From positions 496,001-560,000 of the forward strand of contig NZ_CP045702.1 in assembly GCF_014216315.1 (NCBI RefSeq): a stretch of 64,000 nt of DNA, in the 5' to 3' direction. Shown here piece by piece: positions 41,898-50,708 of this stretch; position 1 is the stretch's first letter, and the number at the start of each line of letters is the position of its first letter. The DNA comes from Streptomyces finlayi (GTDB taxonomy: Bacteria > Actinomycetota > Actinomycetes > Streptomycetales > Streptomycetaceae). The position numbers and the translations under genes are program-made. The notes under the pieces were generated by a model. That model made no database searches. It was not told where the DNA came from and saw only the letters and a list, made by a program, of their open reading frames with translations.

Positions 41898-43897
41898 CAG
41901 GCCCCCTTGCGGACGGGGGCACGGTCGGCGAACGGGTCGCCGTACACGTATCTGCCGAGCGCGGTGAGCGGGAAGACCTGCCGGTAGAGGTGATAGTTGA
42001 TGGAGAAGTCCCACGGGAACCCGGTCCCGGTGAAGTAGGGCTCGTCCCAGGAACCGTCCGCCTGCTGGGTCGCCGCCAGCCAGGTCACGCCCCGCTCCAC
42101 CGCTCTGCCGTCACGCTCTCCGGCGGCGAGGAGCGCGAGGAGTGCCCAGGCCGTCTGAGAGGCGGTGGACGGGCCGTGCCCGATCCACTTCTCCTCCTGG
42201 TAGGAGCGCAGATCCTCGCCCCATCCGCCGTCGTCGTTCTGGACGGACTCCAGCCAGCTCACGGCCCGGCGGACCGAGGGGTGCGAGGCGGGGATCCCGG
42301 CGGCGATCAGCGCGGGCACCACGGACCCGGTTCCGTAGATGTAGTTGACGCCCCAGCGCCCGAACCACGCCCCACCCGCCTCCTGTTCGGCGAGCAGCCA
42401 CTCGATTCCCCGCCGGGTGCCCGGATGGTGGGCCCTGCCTTCGACCGCCAGCATCTCCACGACGTGCCCGGTGACGTCGGCCGACGGCGGGTCGATGACC
42501 TCACCGAAGTCGCAGAACGGCAGCCGGTTGGGGAACGGGCTGGTGTTGTCCGCGTCGAAGGCACCCCAGGCCCCGTTGCGGGACTGCATGCCCAGATTCC
42601 AGCGCACGCCCCGCTCGATGGCGGCTTCGATGCGCGCGGCGTCGGGGTGGCGGACCCGGCGCAGCGCGAGGACGACCTCGGCAGTGTCGTCGATGTCCGG
42701 GTAGTTGTCGTTGTGGAACTCGAACGCCCATCCACCCGGGGCTAGTTCGGGCTTGCGTACCGACCAGTCGCCGGGCCGGACGATCTCCTCGCCGAGCATC
42801 CAGTCGGCGGCCTTGACCAGGGCGGGATGGTCGGGGCTGAGCCCGGCGTCGGCGAGCGCGATGGTCGCGAGGCAGGTGTCCCAGACGGGGGACTGGCACG
42901 CCTCGATCATGCGCGCGCCGTCCTCGCGCCAGACGCTGAACCGGTCGAGCGAGGCGAGTCCGGCCCGCATGACCGGGTGGTCGAGGTCGTATCCGAGCAG
43001 GTGCAGCGCGATCACCGAGTACACGGCGGGCGGCTGGATGCCGCCCCAGCAGCCGTCGTTCTCCTGGCGTTCGATGATCCACCGGGCCGCCGCGTTCATG
43101 GCGACGCGCCGCAGCTTGCGCGGGGCGACCTTGTGGTACAGGTGCATCACCTTGTCGAGCTGCTGGAAGATCCCGTCCCAACTCGCCCTCGGAGCAGCGG
43201 GCTTGGGCGGGTTCGGGCTGCTGGGGTCGGTGTGCAGCTCGTCCAGGGCGAAGGGGGCGGGCCGCACCGGCCGCTTGGCCGATACGATGGTGAGCGGCAC
43301 GATGGTCTGCCGGGCCCAGCAGCCGAAGTCGTAGATGTTGAGCGGTACCCACTTGGGGAAGAACATCAACTCCGGTGGCAGCTCCGGCAGATCGTCCCAC
43401 TTCCACCAGCCGAAGAGGGCGAGCCAGATGCGGGTGAAGACCCTCGCACCAGCGATGCCTCCCTGTTCCCGGACCCAGCCGGCCGCCCTGGCCATGTGCG
43501 GGTCGTCCGGCCGGTCTCCGGCCAGCCGCAGTGCCACGTACGCTTCGATGGTGGCGGACAGGTCGCCGGGTCCCTCGTAGAAGGTCGCCCAGGTTCCGTC
43601 GCCGAGCTGTTCGCCCCGGATGAAGCGGGCGGTGGCCTCGATCGTGGCGGGGTCCTGGATCCCGAGGAACTGCCGCAGCAGCAGGTCCTCGGCGTCCATG
43701 GTCACATTGGTGGCGAGGTCACCCTTCCACCAGCCCTGCTCGTCCTGCCTGCCGAGGAGATGCTCCACCGAGCGTTCCGCGGCCCGCCGCGCGGCGGTGA
43801 GTACGTCGTCCGCGGCGATGGTTGTGTCGGTCGGATGGCTGGCCGAGGCTGCGCGGAGGTTCGCGGCTCCGGTGCTTCCGTCGGTCGTCGCTGTCAT
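41897..43897 (-). CDS. shc: Squalene-hopene cyclase
   Basis: A 666-residue, membrane-bound triterpene cyclase converting squalene to hop-22(29)-ene and diplopterol. The catalytic acid motif DxDDTA is present as NDNYPDIDDTAEVVLAL near 395. Repeated QW motifs (QDEQGWWKG; QSRNGAWGAF; QNDDGGWGED; QQADGSWDE) stabilise the alpha/alpha barrels. ATG 43897 is chosen because GGGGAAG lies ~6 nt upstream. ATG 43954, also in frame, would add 19 non-conserved residues across a hairpin at 43943-43975. The gene is complete. Confidence 0.95.
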   Translation of the reverse strand: MTATTDGSTGAANLRAASASHPTDTTIAADDVLTAARRAAERSVEHLLGRQDEQGWWKGDLATNVTMDAEDLLLRQFLGIQDPATIEATARFIRGEQLGDGTWATFYEGPGDLSATIEAYVALRLAGDRPDDPHMARAAGWVREQGGIAGARVFTRIWLALFGWWKWDDLPELPPELMFFPKWVPLNIYDFGCWARQTIVPLTIVSAKRPVRPAPFALDELHTDPSSPNPPKPAAPRASWDGIFQQLDKVMHLYHKVAPRKLRRVAMNAAARWIIERQENDGCWGGIQPPAVYSVIALHLLGYDLDHPVMRAGLASLDRFSVWREDGARMIEACQSPVWDTCLATIALADAGLSPDHPALVKAADWMLGEEIVRPGDWSVRKPELAPGGWAFEFHNDNYPDIDDTAEVVLALRRVRHPDAARIEAAIERGVRWNLGMQSRNGAWGAFDADNTSPFPNRLPFCDFGEVIDPPSADVTGHVVEMLAVEGRAHHPGTRRGIEWLLAEQEAGGAWFGRWGVNYIYGTGSVVPALIAAGIPASHPSVRRAVSWLESVQNDDGGWGEDLRSYQEEKWIGHGPSTASQTAWALLALLAAGERDGRAVERGVTWLAATQQADGSWDEPYFTGTGFPWDFSINYHLYRQVFPLTALGRYVYGDPFADRAPVRKGA

Positions 43898-43942
43898 GGC
43901 TTCCCCTTCGTGCAGTTGGTCCTCTGCTGTGCTGGGGTCTCC

Positions 43943-43975
43943 GTCGGCCGGCACCCGTGACGGGTGCCGGCCGGC
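43943..43975. other. Strong intercistronic hairpin before shc
   Basis: A near-perfect stem of ~13-15 bp (CGGCCGGCACCCG against CGGGTGCCGGCCG, 3-nt loop) lies between the polyprenyl synthase stop (44005) and shc ATG 43897. Being inside an operon, it could be an attenuator or an mRNA processing or stability element. Confidence 0.6.
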
Positions 43976-44004
43976 GACTGCGAGTCATATGGAGCGGATG
44001 GTCA

Positions 44005-45108
44005 TCATCTCTTTCGTACGACGACGAAGTCGGCGAGCGCCGTGAGCTGCGCCCGCACCTGTTCAGGCATGTCGACACCGTGCAGAGCCTGGATGGCGAC
44101 CGCGTGCTGCCGACGGGCTTCCTCGGCGGTCCACTCACGGCCGCCCGCCTCCTCGATGAGCGCCGCACGGGCGGCGAACTCCTCTTCGGAGAAGCTCTCG
44201 AAGTCGGTGCTCTTCGCGTCGGCGGCGAGCAGTTCGCCCAGGCGCTCGGAGGCCGGGCCGCCCGCGGCGAGCGCGGCGACGACCGGCAGGGACTTCTTGC
44301 GCTGGCGCAGATCGCTCCAGGTCTGCTTGCCGGTGGCCTCCGGGTCGCCCCAGATGCCGAGCAGGTCGTCGACGGCCTGGAAGGCGAGACCGAGGTGGTA
44401 GCCGTACGCCTCCAGGGTGTCGGCGGTGCGGTCGTCGGCGCCGCCCAGGACCGCACCGATGGAGACGGCGCAGGCGAGCAGGGCGCCCGTCTTGTTGCCC
44501 TCCATCTCCAGGCACTCCTCGACGGTGACCCGCTCGCGGTGCTCGTAGGAGATGTCCTGGGCCTGACCGTCGATCAGCTTCCGGGTGGCGGTGGTCAGCC
44601 GGCGGGCCGCCCGGCCCGCCTCGACGGTGCCGAGCTCCAGCAGGATCTCGTTGGCGAGCGCGAACAGCGCGTCGCCGACCAGGATCGCCTGGGCCGGGCC
44701 GTGCACCTTCCATACGGTGTCCCGGTGGCGGCGCTGCTCGTCACCGTCCATCAGGTCGTCGTGCAGCAGCGAGAAGTTGTGCACGAGTTCGACCGCCACG
44801 GCGCCGGGCAGACCGGTCTCGGCCGACGCACCCGCCACCTCGGCGGACAGCAGGGCGAGCGCGGGGCGCACCGCCTTGCCGCCGTCGCCGTCGGCGGGGC
44901 GGCCCTGGGCGTCGATCCAGCCGAAGTGATAGGCGGCGACGGTGTCCATGGGCGGCGCGAGCCGGTCCACGGCAGCCCGCAGCACCGGCGCTGACATGGC
45001 CCGTCCGCGCTCCAGAAGCGCGGTGACGTCCGCGGTGTGTGCCACGGTGTCGATAGCCGGATTCGCCGGGGTCACTGACTCTCCTCTTGTTCCGGTGGTA
45101 CTGCTCAT
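44005..45108 (-). CDS. Polyprenyl diphosphate synthase (hopanoid-cluster FPP synthase)
   Basis: A 367-residue isoprenyl diphosphate synthase chaining IPP onto allylic diphosphates, here likely making farnesyl-PP for squalene. The first Asp-rich motif is LLHDDLMDGDEQRRHRDTVW near 115 and the second FQAVDDLLGIWGD near 245. The residues before the first motif (ELVHNFSLLHDD) have bulky aromatic positions that favour a short chain. The ATG at 45108 overlaps the hpnE stop by 4 nt. Product length is inferred, not seen. Confidence 0.9.
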   Translation of the reverse strand: MSSTTGTRGESVTPANPAIDTVAHTADVTALLERGRAMSAPVLRAAVDRLAPPMDTVAAYHFGWIDAQGRPADGDGGKAVRPALALLSAEVAGASAETGLPGAVAVELVHNFSLLHDDLMDGDEQRRHRDTVWKVHGPAQAILVGDALFALANEILLELGTVEAGRAARRLTTATRKLIDGQAQDISYEHRERVTVEECLEMEGNKTGALLACAVSIGAVLGGADDRTADTLEAYGYHLGLAFQAVDDLLGIWGDPEATGKQTWSDLRQRKKSLPVVAALAAGGPASERLGELLAADAKSTDFESFSEEEFAARAALIEEAGGREWTAEEARRQHAVAIQALHGVDMPEQVRAQLTALADFVVVRKR

Positions 45109-46493
45109 TCCGCCTCCTGCAGCGGATGTTCATGGGAGCGGCCGAGAGCGCCGAGGGCGGCGTCCGCGGCGCTGATTCCGCTGCGCACCGCGCCCTCCAT
45201 CGTCGCGGGCCAGCCGGTTGCGGTCCATGCTCCGGCCAGATGGAGACCGGGAGCGCGGGTCCGGGTGCCCGGCCTGAGCCGGCCGACACCGGGGGTGGGA
45301 GCGAACGTCGCGGTGCGCTCCCGGGTAACGAAGAAGTCGCGGATACCTGCCCCGCGAGCGGCCGGAAGAAGCCGTTCCAGCTCGGGCAGATAGCGCCGGC
45401 GAAGTTCGGCGACGGGGAGGTCGATCTCGTCCTGGGCCGCCGACTGGGACACCGCGAGATACTGACCGGCACCCCGCAGCCCGGAGGACTCGGTGCGGTC
45501 GAAGACCCACTGGACCGGCGAGCCGAGTGCGGCGAAGAACGGCCTGCGCAGCACCTTGCGGTCGTAGACGACGTGCACGTTCAAAATGGGCGCGGTGCCG
45601 ATGTCCAGCAGCCGGTCCGGATCGTGCAGCGCGCCTTCGGGCAGCAGGCCGTGGGTCTCGCCCTGGGGCACGGCGAGGACGACGTTCTCCGCCTCGATCC
45701 GCTCGCTGCCCGTCTCCACGGCCCAGCGGCCGTCCTGGGTCCGGGCCAGGGACTCGACCCGGGTACGCAGCTCCGTCCGCACTCCGGCGGCGTCGAGCGC
45801 CTTGCGTGCGAGGGTGTCGTGGAGCTCGCCGAGCGGCACGGCCGCCCAGCCGATGTCGGCCGCGCCGGGCTCGGACAGCAGCCCCGTCTTGAAGACCATG
45901 GCGGCCAGCGCCATGGAGGCGTTCGCGGCGGTGGCGTTGAGCGTGGCCACGCCGACGAGGTCCCACAGCGCCTCGATGGTGCGGGGTGACTGACCGTGGC
46001 GGCCGAGCCAGGTACCGAAGTCGATCCCGTCGAGTGCCGGGTCCGCCGGGTCGAGACGGCCGAGTGCGAGTGCGGCGCGACCGACGCTCGCCTTCTCGGC
46101 GATCGAGAGGTGCGGGTAGGCGGCGAGCCCCGCCGCCAGATGCAGGGGTACGGGCAGGCCGGTACGGCGCAGCCTGCCGAGGCGGGGGCCCGCGGCCCTT
46201 CCGACGTCGAGCACGGGAACATCGAGGCGGTCCTGGAGCGGGGCGAGACGGGCACCGTCGATCCGGTCGAGGAACCAGCGGTAGCCCGTGCAGCAGCGCA
46301 GGTAGACGTGCTGGCCGTTGTCGACGCTGAGCTCTCCGCGGCGGAAGGAGAAGGCGAGGCCGCCGAGCCGGGGCCGTCCTTCGAGGAGTGTCACGTCGAC
46401 TCCGCCGTCCGCGAGACGCAGGGCCGTGGTGATCCCGGCGAGGCCGCCACCGACCACCACCGTGCGGGAGGAGTGCGTGCTCCGGTCGCTCAC
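45105..46493 (-). CDS. hpnE: Hydroxysqualene dehydroxylase HpnE
   Basis: A 462-residue FAD-dependent amine-oxidase-fold enzyme that reduces hydroxysqualene to squalene with HpnC and HpnD. The FAD motif VVGGGLAGITTALRLADGG lies at ~13-31, followed by LLEGRPRLGG and FSFRRGELSVDNGQHVYL. The C-terminal FAD segment is LHLAGAWTATGWPATMEGAV. GTG 46493 begins at the usual residue. It lies 124 nt after hpnD and overlaps the next gene by 4 nt. Complete. Confidence 0.93.
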   Translation of the reverse strand: MSDRSTHSSRTVVVGGGLAGITTALRLADGGVDVTLLEGRPRLGGLAFSFRRGELSVDNGQHVYLRCCTGYRWFLDRIDGARLAPLQDRLDVPVLDVGRAAGPRLGRLRRTGLPVPLHLAAGLAAYPHLSIAEKASVGRAALALGRLDPADPALDGIDFGTWLGRHGQSPRTIEALWDLVGVATLNATAANASMALAAMVFKTGLLSEPGAADIGWAAVPLGELHDTLARKALDAAGVRTELRTRVESLARTQDGRWAVETGSERIEAENVVLAVPQGETHGLLPEGALHDPDRLLDIGTAPILNVHVVYDRKVLRRPFFAALGSPVQWVFDRTESSGLRGAGQYLAVSQSAAQDEIDLPVAELRRRYLPELERLLPAARGAGIRDFFVTRERTATFAPTPGVGRLRPGTRTRAPGLHLAGAWTATGWPATMEGAVRSGISAADAALGALGRSHEHPLQEAE

Positions 46494-46617
46494 GCGTCCC
46501 CCTCTCGCCGGTTCTCCGCCACCCAGATCGTCGCAGTCAGGGACGCGTCAGGCCACTGGAGGGTTGCCCGAGGTTCCGGATTGCCGCCGCACCGGTGGGT
46601 GCGTCCGTCGGAAGGCA

Positions 46618-47571
46618 TCAGGCCCGTCCCCTCGTCGTGAGGCGTGAGACGTGGCGCGCGTCGAGACCGGACAGGCCGCGCACCGCCACGTACGCCTTCT
46701 CGTGTCCCGGCAGCGAGACCCGGCCGCGCAGCACGGCCTCCGGGTCGCGCTCGATCCGATCCAGGAGGCGGCGGTAGATCCCGGCCATCGCGGCCACGCA
46801 GGCGCCACTGCGGCGGTCGAGCATGGGCAGCAGCCGGTAGCCCTCCGCGAACAGGGCGCGGGCGCGCCGCACTTCGAAGTGCACCAGACCGGCGAAGTCG
46901 GAACCGGGCGGCGGGGTGGCCCGGTGGAATCCGGCGGAGCAGCCGAACTTGTCCAGGTCCTCGGCGGGCAGATACGTCCGGCCGTTGGCGGCGTCCTCAC
47001 GGACGTCGCGCAGGATGTTGGTGAGCTGGAGCGCGAGGCCGAGCGTGTCGGCGTACTCGGCGGCACGGCCCGCGTCGGGGGTGCCCGGTGCCGTACCGAA
47101 GACGCCCAGGCTCAGCCGCCCGATGGCACCTGCGACGCACCGGCAGTACGTCGTGAGGTCGTCCCAGGTCTCGTACGTCGCGCCGCGCACATCCATCAGC
47201 ACGCCGTCGATGAGCTCGTCGAGCCCGCCGAGCGGCAGGGGGAAGCGCCGGGCCGCGTCGGCGAGCGCGACGGCGACCGGGTCGGTGTCGTCCTCCTCGA
47301 CGGCGCCGTTCCTGATGCGGTCGAGCAGTTCCCGGGTGCTCTCCAGCCGGGTCCGCTTGATCTCCGGGGCCAGCTCACCGTCGCCGATGTCGTCGACCCG
47401 ACGGGAGAAGGCGTACAGCGCCGACATGGCCTGGCGCTTCTCGTTCGGCAGCAGTCTGATGCCGTACGCGAAGTTGCGGGCCTGCTGTCCGGTGACGGCC
47501 TCGCAGTAACTGTATGCGGCCTGTACCGGTGGCGACATGTACGTCGTCTGTCCCTCCACGGTCCGGCTCAC
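46618..47571 (-). CDS. hpnD: Presqualene diphosphate synthase HpnD
   Basis: A 317-residue trans-isoprenyl synthase joining two farnesyl-PP to presqualene diphosphate. The substrate-binding motifs are FSRRVDDIGDG near 56-66 and LRDVREDAANGRTYLPAEDL near 185. The N-terminus SYCEAVTGQQARNFAYGIRL is typical. The GTG start at 47571 overlaps the hpnC stop by 4 nt (GTGA). HpnC and HpnD are paralogs and together replace a single squalene synthase. Confidence 0.93.
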   Translation of the reverse strand: MSRTVEGQTTYMSPPVQAAYSYCEAVTGQQARNFAYGIRLLPNEKRQAMSALYAFSRRVDDIGDGELAPEIKRTRLESTRELLDRIRNGAVEEDDTDPVAVALADAARRFPLPLGGLDELIDGVLMDVRGATYETWDDLTTYCRCVAGAIGRLSLGVFGTAPGTPDAGRAAEYADTLGLALQLTNILRDVREDAANGRTYLPAEDLDKFGCSAGFHRATPPPGSDFAGLVHFEVRRARALFAEGYRLLPMLDRRSGACVAAMAGIYRRLLDRIERDPEAVLRGRVSLPGHEKAYVAVRGLSGLDARHVSRLTTRGRA

Positions 47572-48488
47572 CCCTCTCTACGCGCTCTTCGCAAGACAAC
47601 TCCCACTTCGCGCAGCAAGCTGGGCGTGGTGGGCTTGGGCGGTCCGGGCAGTACGTCGAAGCCGGCGGCCCCGACAGCGGTGAGCGCGGCGCGCCCCCCG
47701 GCGACGAATCCGGCGAGCAGCAGCCTGAGTCTGCCGTGGACGCTACCCACGAGTGGGGTGCCCTCATCCAACAGGTCACGGGCGCGTTCGGCCTCGTACG
47801 CGACGAGGCTGCGCACCGATGCGTTGCCGGACGGTGCGGCCAGGTCGGATTCGCCGACGTGGAAGCGGGCCATGTCCTCGGCCGGGAGATAGATCCGGTC
47901 GCGTCCGAGGTCCTCGGCGACGTCCTGGAGGTGCTCGACGATCTGCAGGGCGGTGCAGACGGCGTCGGAGCGGCGGACGCGTTCGGGGCTGGCGGTGCCG
48001 GTGATCTGGAGGACCAGCCGGCCGACGGGGTTGGCGGAGAGCTCGCAGTAGGCGAGGAGTTCCCCGTACGTCCCGTAGCGACGGATCTTCTGGTCCTGCC
48101 GGTTGGCCTCGACGAGCCCGAGGAACGGCTCGGGGGTGAGCGCGCGGCGCCGCACGGTGGGGCGCAGTGCGCGCAGCAGGGGGTGGTGCGGGCCGTCGCC
48201 GGTGGTGGCGAAGACCCGGTGCAGGTCGGCCTCGAAGGCGTCGATCATGGCGAGGCGGTCGTCGGTCTGCGCCGGGTCCAGGCCCAGGTGTCGGGCGTCC
48301 GCGCCGCCGGGGGCGAGGTCGCCGTCACCGATGTCGTCGACGAGACGGGCGAATCCGTAGACGGCCATGAGGTCGTCGCGCCAGGCCCGGGGCAGGAAGA
48401 ACGGAGCCACGGGGAAGTTCTCGTCCGCGGCCTTGCCGAGCGTGCCGGCCGCCGCCGCGTCGGGGCGTGCCCGATAAGTGCGCGTCAC
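47568..48488 (-). CDS. hpnC: Hydroxysqualene synthase HpnC
   Basis: A 306-residue squalene/phytoene-synthase-fold enzyme converting presqualene diphosphate to hydroxysqualene. The first Asp motif is FARLVDDIGDGDL and the second EHLQDVAEDLGRDRIYLPAED. The N-terminal ADENFPVAPFFLPRAWRDDL is the HpnC signature. GTG 48488 is 3 nt upstream of the stop of a 20-codon leader frame (GTGA overlap). It is the first enzyme gene of the hopanoid operon; the promoter must lie in 48548-48840. Confidence 0.93.
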   Translation of the reverse strand: MTRTYRARPDAAAAGTLGKAADENFPVAPFFLPRAWRDDLMAVYGFARLVDDIGDGDLAPGGADARHLGLDPAQTDDRLAMIDAFEADLHRVFATTGDGPHHPLLRALRPTVRRRALTPEPFLGLVEANRQDQKIRRYGTYGELLAYCELSANPVGRLVLQITGTASPERVRRSDAVCTALQIVEHLQDVAEDLGRDRIYLPAEDMARFHVGESDLAAPSGNASVRSLVAYEAERARDLLDEGTPLVGSVHGRLRLLLAGFVAGGRAALTAVGAAGFDVLPGPPKPTTPSLLREVGVVLRRARREG

Positions 48489-48547
48489 CGCGTACCGCCC
48501 GGCGCGGGGACGGCGAGACCACGTCGGAGCTGGAGATTCACCGTCAT
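48485..48547 (-). CDS. Possible 20-aa leader peptide coupled to hpnC
   Basis: A 20-codon frame (MTVNLQLRRGLAVPAPGGTR) starts at ATG 48547, has GGGAGA about 10 nt upstream, and its TGA overlaps the hpnC GTG by 4 nt. The same overlap is used by the real gene pairs of this operon, which supports a translational coupler. I know of no family for it, and the length is within chance, so it is tentative. Confidence 0.35.
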   Translation of the reverse strand: MTVNLQLRRGLAVPAPGGTR

Positions 48548-48843
48548 TGCCGTCACATCTCCCGTTCTACACTGCTGACCCAAAACAACCCTTTTCGGAC
48601 ACGCCGCTCACTCTGTCCGGTGCAGGGGACCAGCAGGGCCGCTCACCCTGGGCCGTATCGCCCCACTTGCCACGAATCAGCACCGGTACAGCTTACGTTG
48701 TACAGCTCACACCGTCCCGGCGGGGTGTTCGGCGCGTTACAACAAGGCTGCTGTTTCAGCCAACCCTCCCCTGCACCAGAGGACTTGACGTCATCCGGCG
48801 GGAGGAGACGAGACGCGGTTGCGCGCACCGGCCGCGCACACCG
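48548..48843. other. Presumed hopanoid-operon promoter region
   Basis: About 300 nt between the leader frame and the ABC-transporter terminator. A pair of direct repeats GTACAGCT (48686-48693 and 48700-48707, period 14) is the only regulator-like feature. TAGAAC on the minus strand near the leader could be a -10 box, but no good -35 partner is seen. Confidence 0.4.
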
Positions 48844-48882
48844 CTGTGGCCTCCGCCCGAGCTGCTCGGGCGGAGGCCACAG
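48844..48882. terminator. Terminator of the ABC-transporter operon
   Basis: A perfect 15-bp stem (CTGTGGCCTCCGCCC, 48844-48858, pairing with 48868-48882) extended by GAG/CTC inside, 12 nt past the ATPase stop. It separates this operon from the hopanoid promoter region. Confidence 0.85.
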
Positions 48883-48894
48883 AAACGGCGGGCG

Positions 48895-49680
48895 CTACTT
48901 GCTGGTCTCCCGCTCGTACGCCTTCAGTACCTCTTCGGTGGGCCCGTCCATCAGGAGTTCACCCTTCTCCAGCCACAGCACACGGTCGCAGGTGTCCCTG
49001 ATCGACTTGTTGTTGTGGCTGACGAGGAAGACGGTGCCCGCTTCCTTGCGGAGTTCACGGATGCGCTCCTCGGAGCGGATGCGGAACTTGCGGTCACCGG
49101 TCGCCAACGCCTCGTCGATCATGAGGACGTCGTGGTTCTTGGCGGCGGCGATCGAGAAGCGCAGCCGGGCGGCCATACCGGAGGAGTACGTCCGCATCGG
49201 CAGCGTGATGAAGTCGCCCTTCTCGTTGATCCCGGAGAATTCGACGATCTCGTCGTAGCGCGAGCGGATCTCCTCGCGGCTCATCCCCATCGCCAGGCCA
49301 CCGAGGACGACATTGCGCTCGCCGGTCAGATCGCTCATCAGCGCCGCGTTGACGCCGAGCAGCGAGGGCTGACCGTCGGTGTAGACCTTGCCGTGCTCCG
49401 TCGGGAGGAGTCCGGCGATGGCACGGAGCAGCGTCGACTTGCCGGAGCCGTTGGTTCCGATGAGGCCGATGGCCTCTCCCCGGTACGCGGTGAAGGTGAC
49501 ACCCCGTACGGCGTGGACCGTACGGACGCCGCGCGACTCGCCCTTGCCGCGGCGCACTATCCGGCTCAGCGCCGCGGTGGCGCTGCCCTTGCCCCCGGAC
49601 GCACCGTTGACGCGGTACACGATGTGCACGTCGTCGGCGATGACGGTGGGGATCTTCTCCTGGATCTTGTCCTCAGCCAC
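48895..49680 (-). CDS. ABC transporter ATP-binding protein (TagH/polysaccharide-export type)
   Basis: A 261-residue ATPase of the polysaccharide/teichoic-acid exporter class. Walker A is GTNGSGKSTLLRAI near 80, the signature is YSSGMAARLRFS, Walker B is HDVLMIDEALATGD, and the switch His is in VFLVSHNN. The late Walker A position, after VRGVTFTAYRGEAIGLIG, is typical of TagH/Wzt. GTG 49680 overlaps the permease stop by 8 nt. No C-terminal carbohydrate-binding domain is present, so it is the short TagH form. Confidence 0.9.
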   Translation of the reverse strand: MAEDKIQEKIPTVIADDVHIVYRVNGASGGKGSATAALSRIVRRGKGESRGVRTVHAVRGVTFTAYRGEAIGLIGTNGSGKSTLLRAIAGLLPTEHGKVYTDGQPSLLGVNAALMSDLTGERNVVLGGLAMGMSREEIRSRYDEIVEFSGINEKGDFITLPMRTYSSGMAARLRFSIAAAKNHDVLMIDEALATGDRKFRIRSEERIRELRKEAGTVFLVSHNNKSIRDTCDRVLWLEKGELLMDGPTEEVLKAYERETSK

Positions 49681-50602
49681 GGCCGTACCGTTCCTCTGCC
49701 TTCCAGAAGTACACGAAGCCCGCGACGCCCACGAAGAGCGCCCAGGCGAGCCCGACGGCCCAGACGTGCTGCGGCAGGTTCTCCGAGCCGTAGCCGTCGA
49801 TGAGCGCGAAGCGCACCAGGTCCATGTAGATGGCCGCCGGGTTGTACTGGAGCACGTCGGCGATCCACTGCGGCTTGTCCGCGAGCATGACCGGGATGGA
49901 GAACATGACACCGGACGCGTACATCCACGTCCGCATCACGAAGGGCATCAGCTGGGCCAGGTCGGGCGTCTTGCTGCCCAGTCTGGCCATGGCGAGTGCC
50001 AGACCCGTGTTGAAGAAGAACTGGAGGAACAGGGCTGGAAGGACCAGCAGCCAGGAGAGCGACGGATAACTGCCGAAGCCCACGGCCACGGCGATCAGCA
50101 CGATCATCGAGAACATCAGCTGCTGGAGCTGCTGGAGCGAGAAGGAGATGGGCAGGGAGGCGCGCGGGAAGTGCAGCGCCCGGACCAGTCCGAGGTTGCC
50201 GGAGATGGACCGGACTCCCGCCATGACCGAGCTCTGCGTGAAGGTGAACACGAAGACGCCGGTCACCAGGAACGGGATGTAGACCTCCTGGCTCATCCCC
50301 CTGCTGGTCCCCAGGATCACCCCGAAGATCAGGTAGTAGACCGCGGCGTTCAGGAGCGGTGTCGCCACCTGCCACAGCTGGCCGAGCTTGGCCTGGCTGT
50401 ACTGAGCCGTCAGCTTCGCTCTGGAGAACGCCATGATGAAGTGGCGCCGGCCCCAGAGCTGCCGGATGTACTGGGTCAGCCCCGGCCGGGCGCCGCTCAC
50501 CGTCAGGCCGTACTTGTCGGCCACCTGGGCCGCTCTGAGGCCCTCGTCGGCGGACGGCTGGGCGCTCAGCGCGACCGAGCCGTCATGGGTTGTGTCACTC
50601 AC
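49673..50602 (-). CDS. ABC-2 type permease (TagG-like polymer exporter)
   Basis: A 309-residue membrane component with about six helices (YYLIFGVILGTSRG; MIVLIAVAVGFGSYPSL; YASGVMFSIPVML). The N-terminal cytoplasmic region has FIMAFSRAKLTAQYSQAKLGQLWQ, the hallmark of TagG/Wzm exporters. It pairs with the ATPase to export an undecaprenyl- or lipid-linked polymer across the membrane. The ATG at 50602 has no strong ribosome site. It is 107 nt downstream of the GT2 gene and likely in the same unit. Confidence 0.92.
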   Translation of the reverse strand: MSDTTHDGSVALSAQPSADEGLRAAQVADKYGLTVSGARPGLTQYIRQLWGRRHFIMAFSRAKLTAQYSQAKLGQLWQVATPLLNAAVYYLIFGVILGTSRGMSQEVYIPFLVTGVFVFTFTQSSVMAGVRSISGNLGLVRALHFPRASLPISFSLQQLQQLMFSMIVLIAVAVGFGSYPSLSWLLVLPALFLQFFFNTGLALAMARLGSKTPDLAQLMPFVMRTWMYASGVMFSIPVMLADKPQWIADVLQYNPAAIYMDLVRFALIDGYGSENLPQHVWAVGLAWALFVGVAGFVYFWKAEERYGRG

Positions 50603-50708
50603 AAGTTGAAACTCTCGTCTTCAAGATGCGCAGCCAGTCGCGGGCGCGGCTCAGGCGGACAGGTCCCGGAAAGAAAACGTTCGCCTCATGCTCTCAGAGG
50701 CGAGCTTC

